NCBI RefSeq assembly: GCF_030766935.1
Contig: NZ_JASERL010000002.1
Location: 1 to 64,000, forward strand
DNA: 64,000 nucleotides
Source: Streptomyces sp. KL109B
Lineage (GTDB): Bacteria; Actinomycetota; Actinomycetes; Streptomycetales; Streptomycetaceae
Direction: 5' to 3'
Part shown: piece after piece, positions 46,592 through 55,233 of the stretch
Numbering within the stretch: position 1 is the first letter of the stretch
Layout of the letters: each line of letters starts with the position of its first letter
Made by a program: the position numbers and the translations under genes
The notes under the pieces: model-generated
What the model was told of the DNA's origin: nothing
What the model saw: only the letters and a program-made list of their open reading frames with translations
The model's database searches: none

Positions 46592-48022
46592 ATGACACGG
46601 ACCTCCGTCACGGACCGGCCGCAGGCCGGATCCGACGTCGGCGCCACGCCGCCCGACGTCGAGTCCAGCGACCCCGGCACGCAACTCGGCCACGGCCTCA
46701 AGCAGCGGCACCTTTCGATGATCGCCCTTGGCGGCGTCATCGGCGCGGGCCTCTTCGTAGGGTCGGGTGCGGGGATCGCCGCCGCGGGGCCCGCGGTCGT
46801 CCTGCTCTTCGCGGGCGCCGGTTTCGTCGTCATGCTGCTGATGCGGATGCTCGGCGAGATGTCCGCCGCCCGCCCGGCCACCGGCTCGTTCTCCGTGCAC
46901 GCCGAGCGGGAGCTCGGCGCCTGGGCGGGGGCGACGTCCGGCTGGATGTACTGGGTCATGCTGACGTGTGGCGTGGCCGCGGAGGCGACGGCGGCGGGGC
47001 AGATCATGCATGGCTGGGTGCCGTTCCTGCCCGCCTACGGGTGGGTCGCCGTCTTCATGGTGTTCTTCTGCCTGAGCAACCTGGCGGCCGTGCGCAACTT
47101 CGGCGAATTCGAATTCTTCTTCTCCGCCCTTAAGGTCGTCGCGATCTGTGCCTTCCTGGTGCTCGGCGTCCTGGGCATCTTCGGCGTCTTCGGTGACGCC
47201 CCCGGCACGTCCAACCTCACCGGCCAGGGCGGCTTCTTCCCCACCGGCACCTCGGGGTTGATCGCCGGTCTGCTCACCGCCGTCTTCGCGTACGGCGGCC
47301 TGGAGACGGTGTCCATCGCCGCCGCCGAGTCCGACAAGCCGCGCGAGAACGTCGCACGCGCCGTGCGCACCGCCGTGTGGCGCATCGCGCTCTTCTACGT
47401 AGGGTCGATGGCGCTCGTCGTCGCCCTGGTGCCGTGGAACGACCCGAACGTCGCCGCCGACGGCCCGTACGTCACCGTGCTCAACGAGTTCGGCATCCCG
47501 GCCGCCGGCACCATCATGCAGGCCGTCATCCTCGTCGCCCTGCTGTCGGCGATGAACGCCAACATCTACGGCTCGTCCCGCATGGCCTACTCGCTCGTCT
47601 CGCGCGGTCTCGGCCCGCGCTTCCTGGGCCGGGTGCACCGCCGGGTACCGGTGGCCGCGGTGCTCGCGTCCTGCCTCTTCGGCTTCTTCGCGGTGTTCGC
47701 CGGGGTCTGGTGGCCCGACACGGTGTTCACCTGGCTGATGAACACGACCGGTGTCGCCATCCTCGTCGGCTGGGTGTTCATCTGCCTCGCCCAGCTGAAG
47801 ATGCGCCGCCGTCTGGAGCGCGAGTCGCCCGAGCTGCTCACCGTGAAGATGTGGGGCTTCCCGTACCTGACGTGGCTCGCCCTGGCGGCCATCGCGGGCG
47901 TCTTCGTAGTGATGGCCTCCACCGCGGACGGCCGCGACCAACTGTTCGTCTCCGCGATCCTGGTGGTCGCGCTGGCGGTGGGCGGTTACGTCAAGCAGCG
48001 CCGGGACGCGGCACGCGGCTGA
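46592..48022 (+). CDS. Amino acid permease (APC superfamily, AAT type)
   Basis: The 476-aa, 12-helix transporter has the amino-acid transporter signature LKQRHLSMIALGGVIGAGLF and SAARPATGSFSVHAERELG. These are typical of the AAT group that includes GABA, aromatic and proline permeases. ATG 46592 follows a weak AACAGG. It is divergent from the threonine catabolic operon; uptake of a related amino acid is plausible but the specificity is not readable. Confidence 0.92.
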   Translation: MTRTSVTDRPQAGSDVGATPPDVESSDPGTQLGHGLKQRHLSMIALGGVIGAGLFVGSGAGIAAAGPAVVLLFAGAGFVVMLLMRMLGEMSAARPATGSFSVHAERELGAWAGATSGWMYWVMLTCGVAAEATAAGQIMHGWVPFLPAYGWVAVFMVFFCLSNLAAVRNFGEFEFFFSALKVVAICAFLVLGVLGIFGVFGDAPGTSNLTGQGGFFPTGTSGLIAGLLTAVFAYGGLETVSIAAAESDKPRENVARAVRTAVWRIALFYVGSMALVVALVPWNDPNVAADGPYVTVLNEFGIPAAGTIMQAVILVALLSAMNANIYGSSRMAYSLVSRGLGPRFLGRVHRRVPVAAVLASCLFGFFAVFAGVWWPDTVFTWLMNTTGVAILVGWVFICLAQLKMRRRLERESPELLTVKMWGFPYLTWLALAAIAGVFVVMASTADGRDQLFVSAILVVALAVGGYVKQRRDAARG

Positions 48023-48053
48023 CGGCCGTTGGCCGTGATCAGGTCGCGGGGGC

Positions 48054-48635
48054 TCACTGCAGCAAGTCGCCCCGCCCCCGCACCAGTTCCATCAGCTCAC
48101 CCGCCATCGACTTGATCGTCGCGAGCCCCGCCCTTCCCCAGGGGCGGGGCTCCGTCGCGACCACGCACACGGTGCCGAGGGCGAGCCCCGTACGGTCGTC
48201 GATCAAAGGCGCTCCCAAGTAGGAGCGAATTCCGATCTCGTCGACTACGGGGTTGCCCGCGAAGCGCGGGTAGTCGCACACGTCTTCAAGGACGAGCGCT
48301 TTGCGCCGCACGACTACATGCGGGCAGTAACCGTGATCGCGCGCCATGTAGCGGGCCACTTCGCTCTCGGTCGACCCGGCGGCCACCGCGCCCAGTTCCT
48401 CGCCCCGGTGGTCGCCGTCGGGGGTGTGCAGTCCGGCGAAGAACTGCCGGTTCTCGTCGATGAAGTTCACCATCGCGTACGGGGCGCCCGTCACGTCGGC
48501 GAGCCGGTCCGCGAAGCGGTCGAAGACCGGCTCGGGGCGCTGCCCGAGGTCGAGTCCGCGCAATCGGCGGCCCCGCTCGGCCCCCTCCTTGTCCTGCGGG
48601 GTGAGCAGCAGCCGCCTGGTCGCGTCGTACGTCAC
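48054..48635 (-). CDS. GAF-domain protein of the conservon
   Basis: The 193-aa protein is a single GAF domain (YAMVNFIDENRQFFAGLH, CPHVVVRRKALVLEDVCDYPRF, SYLGAPLIDDRTGLALGTVCV) of the type often linked to actinobacterial signalling. GTG 48635 overlaps the cvnD stop (GTGA), so it is translationally coupled to the conservon. It may sense a small ligand or redox state for the GTPase system. Confidence 0.9.
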   Translation of the reverse strand: MTYDATRRLLLTPQDKEGAERGRRLRGLDLGQRPEPVFDRFADRLADVTGAPYAMVNFIDENRQFFAGLHTPDGDHRGEELGAVAAGSTESEVARYMARDHGYCPHVVVRRKALVLEDVCDYPRFAGNPVVDEIGIRSYLGAPLIDDRTGLALGTVCVVATEPRPWGRAGLATIKSMAGELMELVRGRGDLLQ

Positions 48636-49228
48636 GTGTGCGCTCCGAAACCGGTGGTCGCGGGGGCGTGCGCCAGCAGGTGCCGTACGAGGGTGAGCAG
48701 CGTCTGGATGCCGGAGCTGGAGATGCGCGCGTCGCAGCGCACGACAGGCACCGCGGGGTCCAGGTCGATGGCGGCGCGCACCTCCTCGGGCTCGTAGCGG
48801 TAGGAGCCGTCGAACTCGTTGACCGCCACGATGAAGCCCATGCCGCGCTCCTCGAAGAAGTCGACGGCGGCGAAGCAGTCCTCCAGGCGGCGGGTGTCCG
48901 CGAGGATGACCGCTCCGAGGGCGCCCTCGGACAGTTCGTCCCACATGAACCAGAAGCGCTCCTGGCCCGGCGTGCCGAACAGATAGAGCACGTGCTCGGG
49001 GTCCAGGGTGATCCGCCCGAAGTCCATCGCGACCGTCGTCTCGACCTTGTTCTCGATGCCGTCGAGGTCGTCGGTGGCCGCGCTGACCGTGGTGAGCAGC
49101 TCTTCCGTGCTGAGCGGAGCGATTTCGCTGACGGCCCCTACGAAGGTCGTCTTGCCGACCCCGAACCCGCCCGCGACCAAGATCTTCAGTGCTGTGGGGA
49201 AAGGGTCAGAGCTGTCGTCGTAGTCCAT
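48632..49228 (-). CDS. cvnD: Conservon Ras-like GTPase CvnD
   Basis: The 198-aa small GTPase carries G1 GGFGVGKTT, G3 FGTPGQE and G4 VNEFD (variant of NKxD), as in CvnD/MglA-like ATP/GTP-binding proteins. It overlaps CvnC by 23 bp and the GAF gene by 4 bp. In conservons the four proteins form a membrane complex resembling eukaryotic G-protein signalling. Confidence 0.93.
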   Translation of the reverse strand: MDYDDSSDPFPTALKILVAGGFGVGKTTFVGAVSEIAPLSTEELLTTVSAATDDLDGIENKVETTVAMDFGRITLDPEHVLYLFGTPGQERFWFMWDELSEGALGAVILADTRRLEDCFAAVDFFEERGMGFIVAVNEFDGSYRYEPEEVRAAIDLDPAVPVVRCDARISSSGIQTLLTLVRHLLAHAPATTGFGAHT

Positions 49229-49577
49229 CGAGCACTGCCTCCAGTAGGGACCGGTCAGTGGGGTTGTCGTGGAACGTGGGGGGCTTGGTGGTGGCCGCTC
49301 CGCAGTCGACGAGGTCGGAGAGGAGCACCTTGGTCACGGCCGCCGGGAGCAGGAGGCGGCCGGCGATCTCCGCGACCGAAGTGGGCTGAGCGCACAGGTC
49401 GAGCGCCTGGCTGTGTTCCGGGCCCAGGTAGCCGAGGGGGGTCGCCCCGGTGGCCATGACCTGGGTGAGCAGATCCATCGACGTGCTCGGCCGGGTGCGT
49501 CCGTTGCTGATCGTGTACGGACGCACGAGCCGGCCCGCGGCGCCGTCGAGCCATGGCCCGTCCTGCGGGGCCGCCAC
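49206..49577 (-). CDS. cvnC: Conservon DUF742 protein CvnC
   Basis: The 123-aa DUF742 protein (RLVRPYTISNGRT, EHSQALDLCAQPTSVAEIAGRL, KVLLSDLVDCG) has a winged-helix-like fold. The start is unclear by length alone; GTG 49577 has GAGGA seven bases upstream and is preferred over a TTG at 49583 that overlaps the cvnB stop. Much longer upstream frames are shadows of cvnB. Confidence 0.9.
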   Translation of the reverse strand: MAAPQDGPWLDGAAGRLVRPYTISNGRTRPSTSMDLLTQVMATGATPLGYLGPEHSQALDLCAQPTSVAEIAGRLLLPAAVTKVLLSDLVDCGAATTKPPTFHDNPTDRSLLEAVLDGLRRQL

Positions 49578-49579
49578 CG

Positions 49580-50014
49580 TCAATTCCTCATCGCCGTGGG
49601 CTCGGCGGAGGGCTGCCGGGGCGCTGTCATCAGGTAGGGGCGCACGCTCTTGACGAGCATGGCCATCTCGTAGCCGAGGACGGCCGCGTCGGCGTCGCGC
49701 CCGGCGAGGACCGCGAGACAGGTTCCGGAGCCCGCGGTCGACACGAACAGCAGCGCCGAGTCGAGTTCCACCACCACCTGCCGTACGTCGCCGCCGTCGG
49801 CGAACCGGACGCCCGCGCTGCGCCCGAGCGAGTAGAGGCCGGAGGCGAGGGCCGCCATGTGGTCGGCGCTGTCGGCGTCGAGCCCGTGCACGGACTTGAC
49901 GAGGCCGTCGGAGGACAGGAGCACGGCGCTGTTGGTGTGGGGAACGCGCTGGACGAGGCCGCTCATCAGCCAGTCGAGATCGGACACATGACCCGTCGGC
50001 ACATCGCTCGACAT
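49580..50014 (-). CDS. cvnB: Conservon roadblock/LC7 protein CvnB
   Basis: The 144-aa roadblock/LC7 protein (LDWLMSGLVQRVPHTNSAVL, SADHMAALASGLYSLGR, LLFVSTAGSGTCLAVLAG) is the usual second conservon member and a likely regulator of CvnD. ATG 50014 follows AAGGAG. The frame stays open for 84 more codons upstream, encoding a Pro/His-rich peptide; the good ribosome site makes 50014 the better start. Confidence 0.92.
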   Translation of the reverse strand: MSSDVPTGHVSDLDWLMSGLVQRVPHTNSAVLLSSDGLVKSVHGLDADSADHMAALASGLYSLGRSAGVRFADGGDVRQVVVELDSALLFVSTAGSGTCLAVLAGRDADAAVLGYEMAMLVKSVRPYLMTAPRQPSAEPTAMRN

Positions 50015-50262
50015 GGGGGATCGACTCCTTGGTGGACTGCTGGGTGTGGTGCTCGGAGGTGGGGGGAACGGCGGGTGCGGGTGCGGGTGTTGTGGGTGCG
50101 GCTGCTGCGGATGCGGGAACGGGCTTTCGGGCGGGTACGCGCGCGTGGCCGGGTGCGGGTGGGTACGCGCGCGTGGGTGCGTGTGCGGGGGTGGGAGCGG
50201 GGGTGACCGGGGGTGCGTACGTGTACGGGGGCGGGGCGACCGCGTGTGCGGCGTCACCGTGG
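50015..50262. repeat. Low-complexity GC-rich spacer between cvnA and cvnB
   Basis: About 250 bp of simple-sequence repeats (GGTGCGGGTGCGG and CGCGCGTGG types on the + strand). It is open on the minus strand in frame with cvnB. It probably arose by slippage; whether any of it is translated is uncertain. Confidence 0.5.
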
Positions 50263-52308
50263 TCATGCGCGGGCACCGCCCTCTTCCCCGCGTCCGACGG
50301 CCCGCTCGGATCCGGTGCGCGGCTCGGTGCGGTGCGGGAGGTCGCGGCGGGGTGGCGGCTCGTGGTGCGGCTCGTGCGTGGACTCGTCGCCGGGGGCGCG
50401 CGGTTCGGCCTTTTCGGCGAGCGTGATGCCGCGCTGGAAGGCGGCCATGAGGCCGGGGTCGTGGACGACCGCGGGGGTGTCCTCGTGGCGCTGGGCGGGG
50501 CCGCCGCGCAGCTGGGGGGCGATGTGCTCCTGGGCCCTGCGGCGCGGCAGTTGGGGGCGGCGGTTCAGGGTGCCGCGCACGGCGGTCTCGGGCGGGGCGG
50601 CGGAGGGCTCGGCGTCCGCCGCGGCCGCGGCCCCGGCCGCGCGGTCCTCGGGGCGGATGCCGGGGACGGCGTCGGCGGGGGTGGGGCGGGGGTCGCCCGC
50701 GATGCGCTGCGGGAGAGGGGCGCCGGTCGGCGTGCCCGTGGGCGGCGTTCCGGTCGGCGTGCCCGTGGGCGGCGTTCCGGTCGGCGTGCCCGTGGGCGGC
50801 GCACCGGTCGGCGTACCCATGGGCGGCGTGCCCGTGTGCGGCTGGCGGGGTACCGCGGCGACGGCTCCGTGGGGTGCGACCGGCGGGGTGGATGAAGTGG
50901 GCGCGGGCGCGGGGGTGTTGGGCGGCGCGGGCCGCGATCCGTTGGCGTTCGCGCCGGACGGCGGCGGGGACGTCGGGATCGGCCCTGTCCGGTGGCCGTT
51001 CGCGGCCGCCGCCTGGTCACCGCCGAGCACGCTGTTGGCGGTCGCCGCGGCCGCGGCCTTGCGTACGCGCGGCGTGCGCACGCCCGCGCCGCCGGTGTCG
51101 CCGTCCCCGCCGAGCAGGTCCTGGGGCAGCACGAGGACCGCCTGCACTCCCCCGTAGATATTGGTCTGCAGCCGCACCGTGATGCCGTGCCGCCGCGCGA
51201 GCTGCGAGACCACGAAGAGGCCGATGCGCCCGTCCGCGAGGAGGCTGGCCACGTTGACCTGGTCGGGGTCGGCGAGCAGCGCGTTCATCTTGTTCTGCTC
51301 GGTGACCGGCATGCCGAGGCCGCGGTCCTCCACCTCGACGGCGAGCCCGGAGGTCACCTGGTTGGCGCGGAGCAGGACTTGGGTGTGCGGGGCGGAGAAC
51401 ACCGTGGCGTTCTCGACGAGTTCGGCGAGCAGGTGGATGCAGTCGGCGACGGCGTGCCCGCGCAGGGTGCCGTCGATCGGCGGCACGAGCTTGACCCGCG
51501 AGTACTGCTCGACCTCGGCGATCGCGGAGCGCATCACCTCGGTCATGGACACGGGGTGGCTCCACTGGCGGCGCGAGACGGCGCCGCCGAGCACGGCGAG
51601 GTTCTCGGCGTGCCTGCGGGTGCGGGTGGCGAGGTGGTCTACGTGAAAGAGGCCCTTGAGCAGGTCGGGGTCCTCGACCTGGTTCTCCAGTTCGTCGAGG
51701 AGGTTGATCTCCCGGTGCACGAGCGACTGCAGCCGCCGGGCGAGGTTCACGAACACCTCGACCTTCTGCCGGCTGCCGGCCTGGCTGGACAGCTGGGTGG
51801 CCTGGACGACGGCGGTGACGGCGACGTCGTGGGTGCGCGCGAGGTCGACGGCGAGCCGGTCGAAGTCGTCGCCTCCGGGCGCGCCGATGGCGGGGGTGCG
51901 GCGCCGCGGCGGTTCCTCGCCCTTGCGCAACTGCTCGACGAGGGTGCGCAGTTCGGCCTGTCCGCGGGCGCTGGTCTGACGCAGGGCGAGCAGCCGGTCG
52001 CGTACGAGGGCGGCGGCGCGGCCCGCGGCGACGGCGGCGATCACGATGCCCGCGAGGGTCACGAGGCAGGCCCCGCCGAGCACCGCCCACAGGGTGAGGC
52101 TGGGGCGCACACCCGTGTGCCGGACGGCGAACAGCACGGCGGCGCTGGCACCGAGGGCCACCGCCAGCGGCGGGAGGATGGCGATGCGCAGGAGTTGGGA
52201 GCGTATGTGGGTCTCGGTCGGGTGCGGTGCGGCCCGCCCGCCCGGCCTGCCGTGCCGACCGCCTTCGCGACGGTCTGCGCGGGCGGCCGGCTGGCGAAGC
52301 TGGGACAT
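50263..52308 (-). CDS. cvnA: Conservon sensor histidine kinase-like protein CvnA
   Basis: The 681-aa membrane protein has two transmembrane helices near residues 38-90 (ILPPLAVALGASAAVLFAV and LTLWAVLGGACLVTLAGIVI) and a nitrate-sensor-like helical region. The GHKL ATPase domain has N-box LAELVENATVF, G1 EDRGLGM and G2 GRIGLFVVSQLARRHG. A roughly 270-residue Pro/Thr/Ala-rich tail includes a tandem TGTPTGTPP repeat (50726-50830). ATG 52308 has GAGGT upstream. No phosphoacceptor His motif is obvious, as usual for CvnA. Confidence 0.93.
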   Translation of the reverse strand: MSQLRQPAARADRREGGRHGRPGGRAAPHPTETHIRSQLLRIAILPPLAVALGASAAVLFAVRHTGVRPSLTLWAVLGGACLVTLAGIVIAAVAAGRAAALVRDRLLALRQTSARGQAELRTLVEQLRKGEEPPRRRTPAIGAPGGDDFDRLAVDLARTHDVAVTAVVQATQLSSQAGSRQKVEVFVNLARRLQSLVHREINLLDELENQVEDPDLLKGLFHVDHLATRTRRHAENLAVLGGAVSRRQWSHPVSMTEVMRSAIAEVEQYSRVKLVPPIDGTLRGHAVADCIHLLAELVENATVFSAPHTQVLLRANQVTSGLAVEVEDRGLGMPVTEQNKMNALLADPDQVNVASLLADGRIGLFVVSQLARRHGITVRLQTNIYGGVQAVLVLPQDLLGGDGDTGGAGVRTPRVRKAAAAATANSVLGGDQAAAANGHRTGPIPTSPPPSGANANGSRPAPPNTPAPAPTSSTPPVAPHGAVAAVPRQPHTGTPPMGTPTGAPPTGTPTGTPPTGTPTGTPPTGTPTGAPLPQRIAGDPRPTPADAVPGIRPEDRAAGAAAAADAEPSAAPPETAVRGTLNRRPQLPRRRAQEHIAPQLRGGPAQRHEDTPAVVHDPGLMAAFQRGITLAEKAEPRAPGDESTHEPHHEPPPRRDLPHRTEPRTGSERAVGRGEEGGARA

Positions 52309-52645
52309 TCGGCGACCTCGTCCTCGGGGTTCGGGAGTTGGAGGAGACGTTGGAGGAGACAGCGGGCAGCGCGACCGGGCGTCGCACGGCGAGCACACAC
52401 GGTAGTCGCCAGCGGCACATGCGCGAGGGGCAGTTGACAAACTCCGGCGGGCGAGGTCCCGCTCTGGTATGAGCCCTCGTACCCGCGAGCGATTACACGT
52501 CCGTGACGCTCCCGCACGCCCGTTCGCCGCGTTTTACGTTTTGCGCTTTCCGCAAAGAAGTTTGCCTGTACGCGCGCGTGGAGCGACCTTGGCGTCGACG
52601 GATGTCACGGACAAGAGACACGGACGAGAGACGGGACCCAGCACC

Positions 52646-53293
52646 ATGGACACCGACACCGACACTGACACCGGCACCGGCACCGGCACGGCCCAGGAAT
52701 GGGACGCGCGCTACCGCAGCCGCGAGCAGCTCTTCAGCGGAAACCCGAACGGCGTGCTCGTCACCGAGGTCGAAGGGCTGCCGCCGGGCCAGGCGCTCGA
52801 CGTCGGCTGCGGCGAGGGCGGCGACGCGCTGTGGTTGGCCGGGCACGGCTGGCGGGTCACGGCGGTCGACGTCTCCGAGGTGGCCCTGCGCCGCGCGGCG
52901 GCGGCCGGGGCGGAGGTCTCGGACCGGGTCGCGTGGGCGCGGGCCGACCTGGCGACCACGCCGCCGCCCGCGGCCGCCTTCGACCTGGTGAGCATCCAGT
53001 ACTTCCCGCTGCTGCGCAGCGCGGGCGAGGAGGCGCTGCGCGCGCTGGTCGCGGCGGTGGCCCCCGGCGGCACGCTGCTCTTCGTGACGCACGCCCTGGC
53101 GGATCTGACGGAACACCCGGAGGACAGCGCGGAGTTCGACCCCGCCGACTACTACTGGGCGGACGACCTCGCCGCCGTCCTCGACGACTCCTGGGAGATC
53201 CAGGTCAACGAAACCCGCCCCCGCACCGCCCCGGCTCCCTCCGGAACCCACCACCACCGGGACACGGTCCTGCGGGCGCTGCGGACGGCGTGA
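52646..53293 (+). CDS. SAM-dependent methyltransferase
   Basis: The 215-aa class I methyltransferase has WDARYRSREQLFSGNPN, motif I ALDVGCGEGGDALWLA, VDVSEVALRRA and a later YFPLLR segment, as in TehB/thiol methyltransferase-like proteins. The N-terminus is a DNA-repeat-encoded DTDTDTGTGTGT tail. ATG 52646 lacks a strong ribosome site. Substrate unknown. Confidence 0.87.
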   Translation: MDTDTDTDTGTGTGTAQEWDARYRSREQLFSGNPNGVLVTEVEGLPPGQALDVGCGEGGDALWLAGHGWRVTAVDVSEVALRRAAAAGAEVSDRVAWARADLATTPPPAAAFDLVSIQYFPLLRSAGEEALRALVAAVAPGGTLLFVTHALADLTEHPEDSAEFDPADYYWADDLAAVLDDSWEIQVNETRPRTAPAPSGTHHHRDTVLRALRTA

Positions 53294-53797
53294 GCCGGGG
53301 GCGCTGCCGCTCCACCACGGCCCCGGCGGCCCCGGCGACCCGGCTCCCGTCGCCCGCTCACCCGGCCCACGACCGGCACCGCTCCAACGCCGCCGGAGGC
53401 CCCCGGCGCATCCGAGGTCAGCACCGCCCCAGCACACGCCACCCGTCAGCACCGCCCCAGCACACACCGCCCGTCAGCACTCCCCCTGCGCGCCGCCGAC
53501 CAGCGGCCCTCCAGCACACCGCCCGTCAGCACACCCCCTGCACGCCACCAACCAGCGCCCCTCCAGCACGCCACCCGTCAGCACACCCTCAGCGCGCCGC
53601 CGACCAGAGCTCCCATCGCGCCGCTGGTCGGCACCCCTCCAGCACGCCACCGGTCAGCACTGCCCCAGCGCACCCCCAGCACGCCACCGGTCAGCACTGC
53701 TCCAGCGCACCACCAGCCAGCGCCCCCATCGCGCCGCCGGTCAGCACTCCCCCACCACGCCGCCGACCGACACCCCTCCAGCCCCCAGCCCCCAGCC
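53294..53797. repeat. Degenerate tandem-repeat spacer
   Basis: About 500 bp with no gene. From about 53400 to 53790 the sequence is a run of imperfect units containing CACGCCACCCGTCAGCAC and CCAGCGC-like blocks, each roughly 30-45 bp. Frames through it are Pro/His/Ala-rich and not protein-like. Confidence 0.7.
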
Positions 53798-54973
53798 TCA
53801 CCGCTCCTCGACGAGCGCCAGGTCCGGCACCTCCACATCCGCCGCCCCCGCGACCGGCCACCCGCCCCGCGGCACCGCCGCGACCGCTCGCCACCACTGC
53901 TCCGTGGGCAGCTGCTCGGCGCCGGGCTCGAAGGGCTCGCCGGGGCGCGGCAGCGCGAGGCGCGAGGCGGATCGGCGGGCCGCGGTGACGGTGCCCTCGC
54001 CGGGTTCCGTCCAGGCGTGCGGCGCCAGATTGAACGTCCCCCAGTGGATCGGCAGCATCGGCCCGGACGCGGGCCCGCCCTGGAGGTCGAGGTGGGCGCG
54101 CATGCCCTCCTCTGGGGTCATGTGGATGTCGGGCCAGTACTCCGAGTACGCCCCGATCTGGATCATGGTCACATCGAACGGGCCGTGCTCGGCGCCGATG
54201 TCCTTGAAGCCCGCGAAGTAGCCGGTGTCGCCACTGTGGAAGACGCGATGCTCGGGCCCCGCGGCCACCCAGGACGCCCACAGGGTGTGCTGTGCGTTGC
54301 GCAGGCCCCGGCCACAGAAGTGGCGGGCGGGCGTCGCCGTCAGCGTCACTCCGCCGACCTTCGTCGACTCGTGCCAGTCCAGCTCGCGCAGCCGGTCCGC
54401 CGGCACGCCCCAGTGCTCCAGGTGCGCGCCGACGCCGAGCGGCACCGCGAACACGGTGTCCGTGTGGGCGAGCGCCTTGATGGTGGGCATGTCCAGGTGG
54501 TCGTAGTGGTCATGGCTGATGACCACCACATCGACCGGCCCGAGCGCGGCGAGCGGCAGCGGCACCGGGTGCAGCCGCTTGGGCCCCGCGAAGGGGAACG
54601 GCGAACAGCGCTCACCCCACACCGGGTCGAACAGCACCCGCACCCCGTCGATCTCGGCGAGGACGCTGGAGTGCCCCATCCATGTGACGCGCAGGCCGCT
54701 CGCGGGCGGCTTCGCCAGGTCGGCGAGGGTCGTGGCGTGCACGGGAACGGTGCCCGTGGGGGCCCTGCGGGCGCGCTCCTCCTTGCGGAAGTAGACCTTC
54801 GCGAACTCCAGCATCGAGCCGTCGGGCCTGGTGCGCGCGCCCTCCGGGTTCTGGAAGGAACCGTCCGCGAAGTTCGGCGACCGGCGGATCCGGTCCAGGC
54901 GCGCCCCTGTGGGCTCGGCGCCAAAGGCATCGGGCTGGAGTGAGCGCAGCCCGGAAGTCAGGGAACGTGACAC
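53798..54973 (-). CDS. MBL-fold metallo-hydrolase, NAPE-PLD/UlaG-like
   Basis: The 391-aa protein has an N-terminal extension with RSPNFADGSFQNPEG and then the metallo-beta-lactamase core: MGHSSVLAEIDG, the metal motif SHDHYDHLD, PARHFCGRGL, HSGDTGYF and a final His in PIHWGTF. This is the NAPE-phospholipase D-like group common in bacteria. GTG 54973 follows GGGAGGC. It is divergent from the catabolic operon. Confidence 0.9.
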   Translation of the reverse strand: MSRSLTSGLRSLQPDAFGAEPTGARLDRIRRSPNFADGSFQNPEGARTRPDGSMLEFAKVYFRKEERARRAPTGTVPVHATTLADLAKPPASGLRVTWMGHSSVLAEIDGVRVLFDPVWGERCSPFPFAGPKRLHPVPLPLAALGPVDVVVISHDHYDHLDMPTIKALAHTDTVFAVPLGVGAHLEHWGVPADRLRELDWHESTKVGGVTLTATPARHFCGRGLRNAQHTLWASWVAAGPEHRVFHSGDTGYFAGFKDIGAEHGPFDVTMIQIGAYSEYWPDIHMTPEEGMRAHLDLQGGPASGPMLPIHWGTFNLAPHAWTEPGEGTVTAARRSASRLALPRPGEPFEPGAEQLPTEQWWRAVAAVPRGGWPVAGAADVEVPDLALVEER

Positions 54974-55148
54974 GGCGCCTCCCGTTTGATCGATCAGTGC
55001 TTTCCATTATGTGCGGACCCACTGACAACGCGCTCGGCCCCTCCCGTGTGCCCGTTTTTCCGGCCCTTCTGCCCCCTCCCCGCCCCCTCCCCGCCTTTTC
55101 CCCGTCATCTCCGCGCCATCACCCGACGACCTCCCCCGCAAACTGATC

Positions 55149-55218
55149 CATCATTCAGTAGGGATTCGATTGACAGCACTCTCGGCGACTCCGGATACTG
55201 ACCCGTGATTCAGTAAAG
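55149..55218 (+). promoter_or_regulatory. Promoter and paired operator-like motifs of the catabolic operon
   Basis: TTGACA (55170-55175) and GATACT (55194-55199) with an 18-bp spacer form a strong promoter. ATTCAGTA occurs at 55153-55160, upstream of the -35, and at 55208-55215, over the expected transcription start, 55 bp apart. The same ATTCAGT core (as ACTGAAT) recurs in the palindrome beside the TetR gene, so these are likely TetR sites. Confidence 0.6.
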
Positions 55219-55233
55219 CCATCTGGAGGCACC

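Noticed and set aside
50015..50266. In-frame Pro/His-rich N-terminal extension of CvnB
   Set aside because: An AAGGAG site directly before ATG 50014 and normal roadblock length favour the short form; kept only as an open question.
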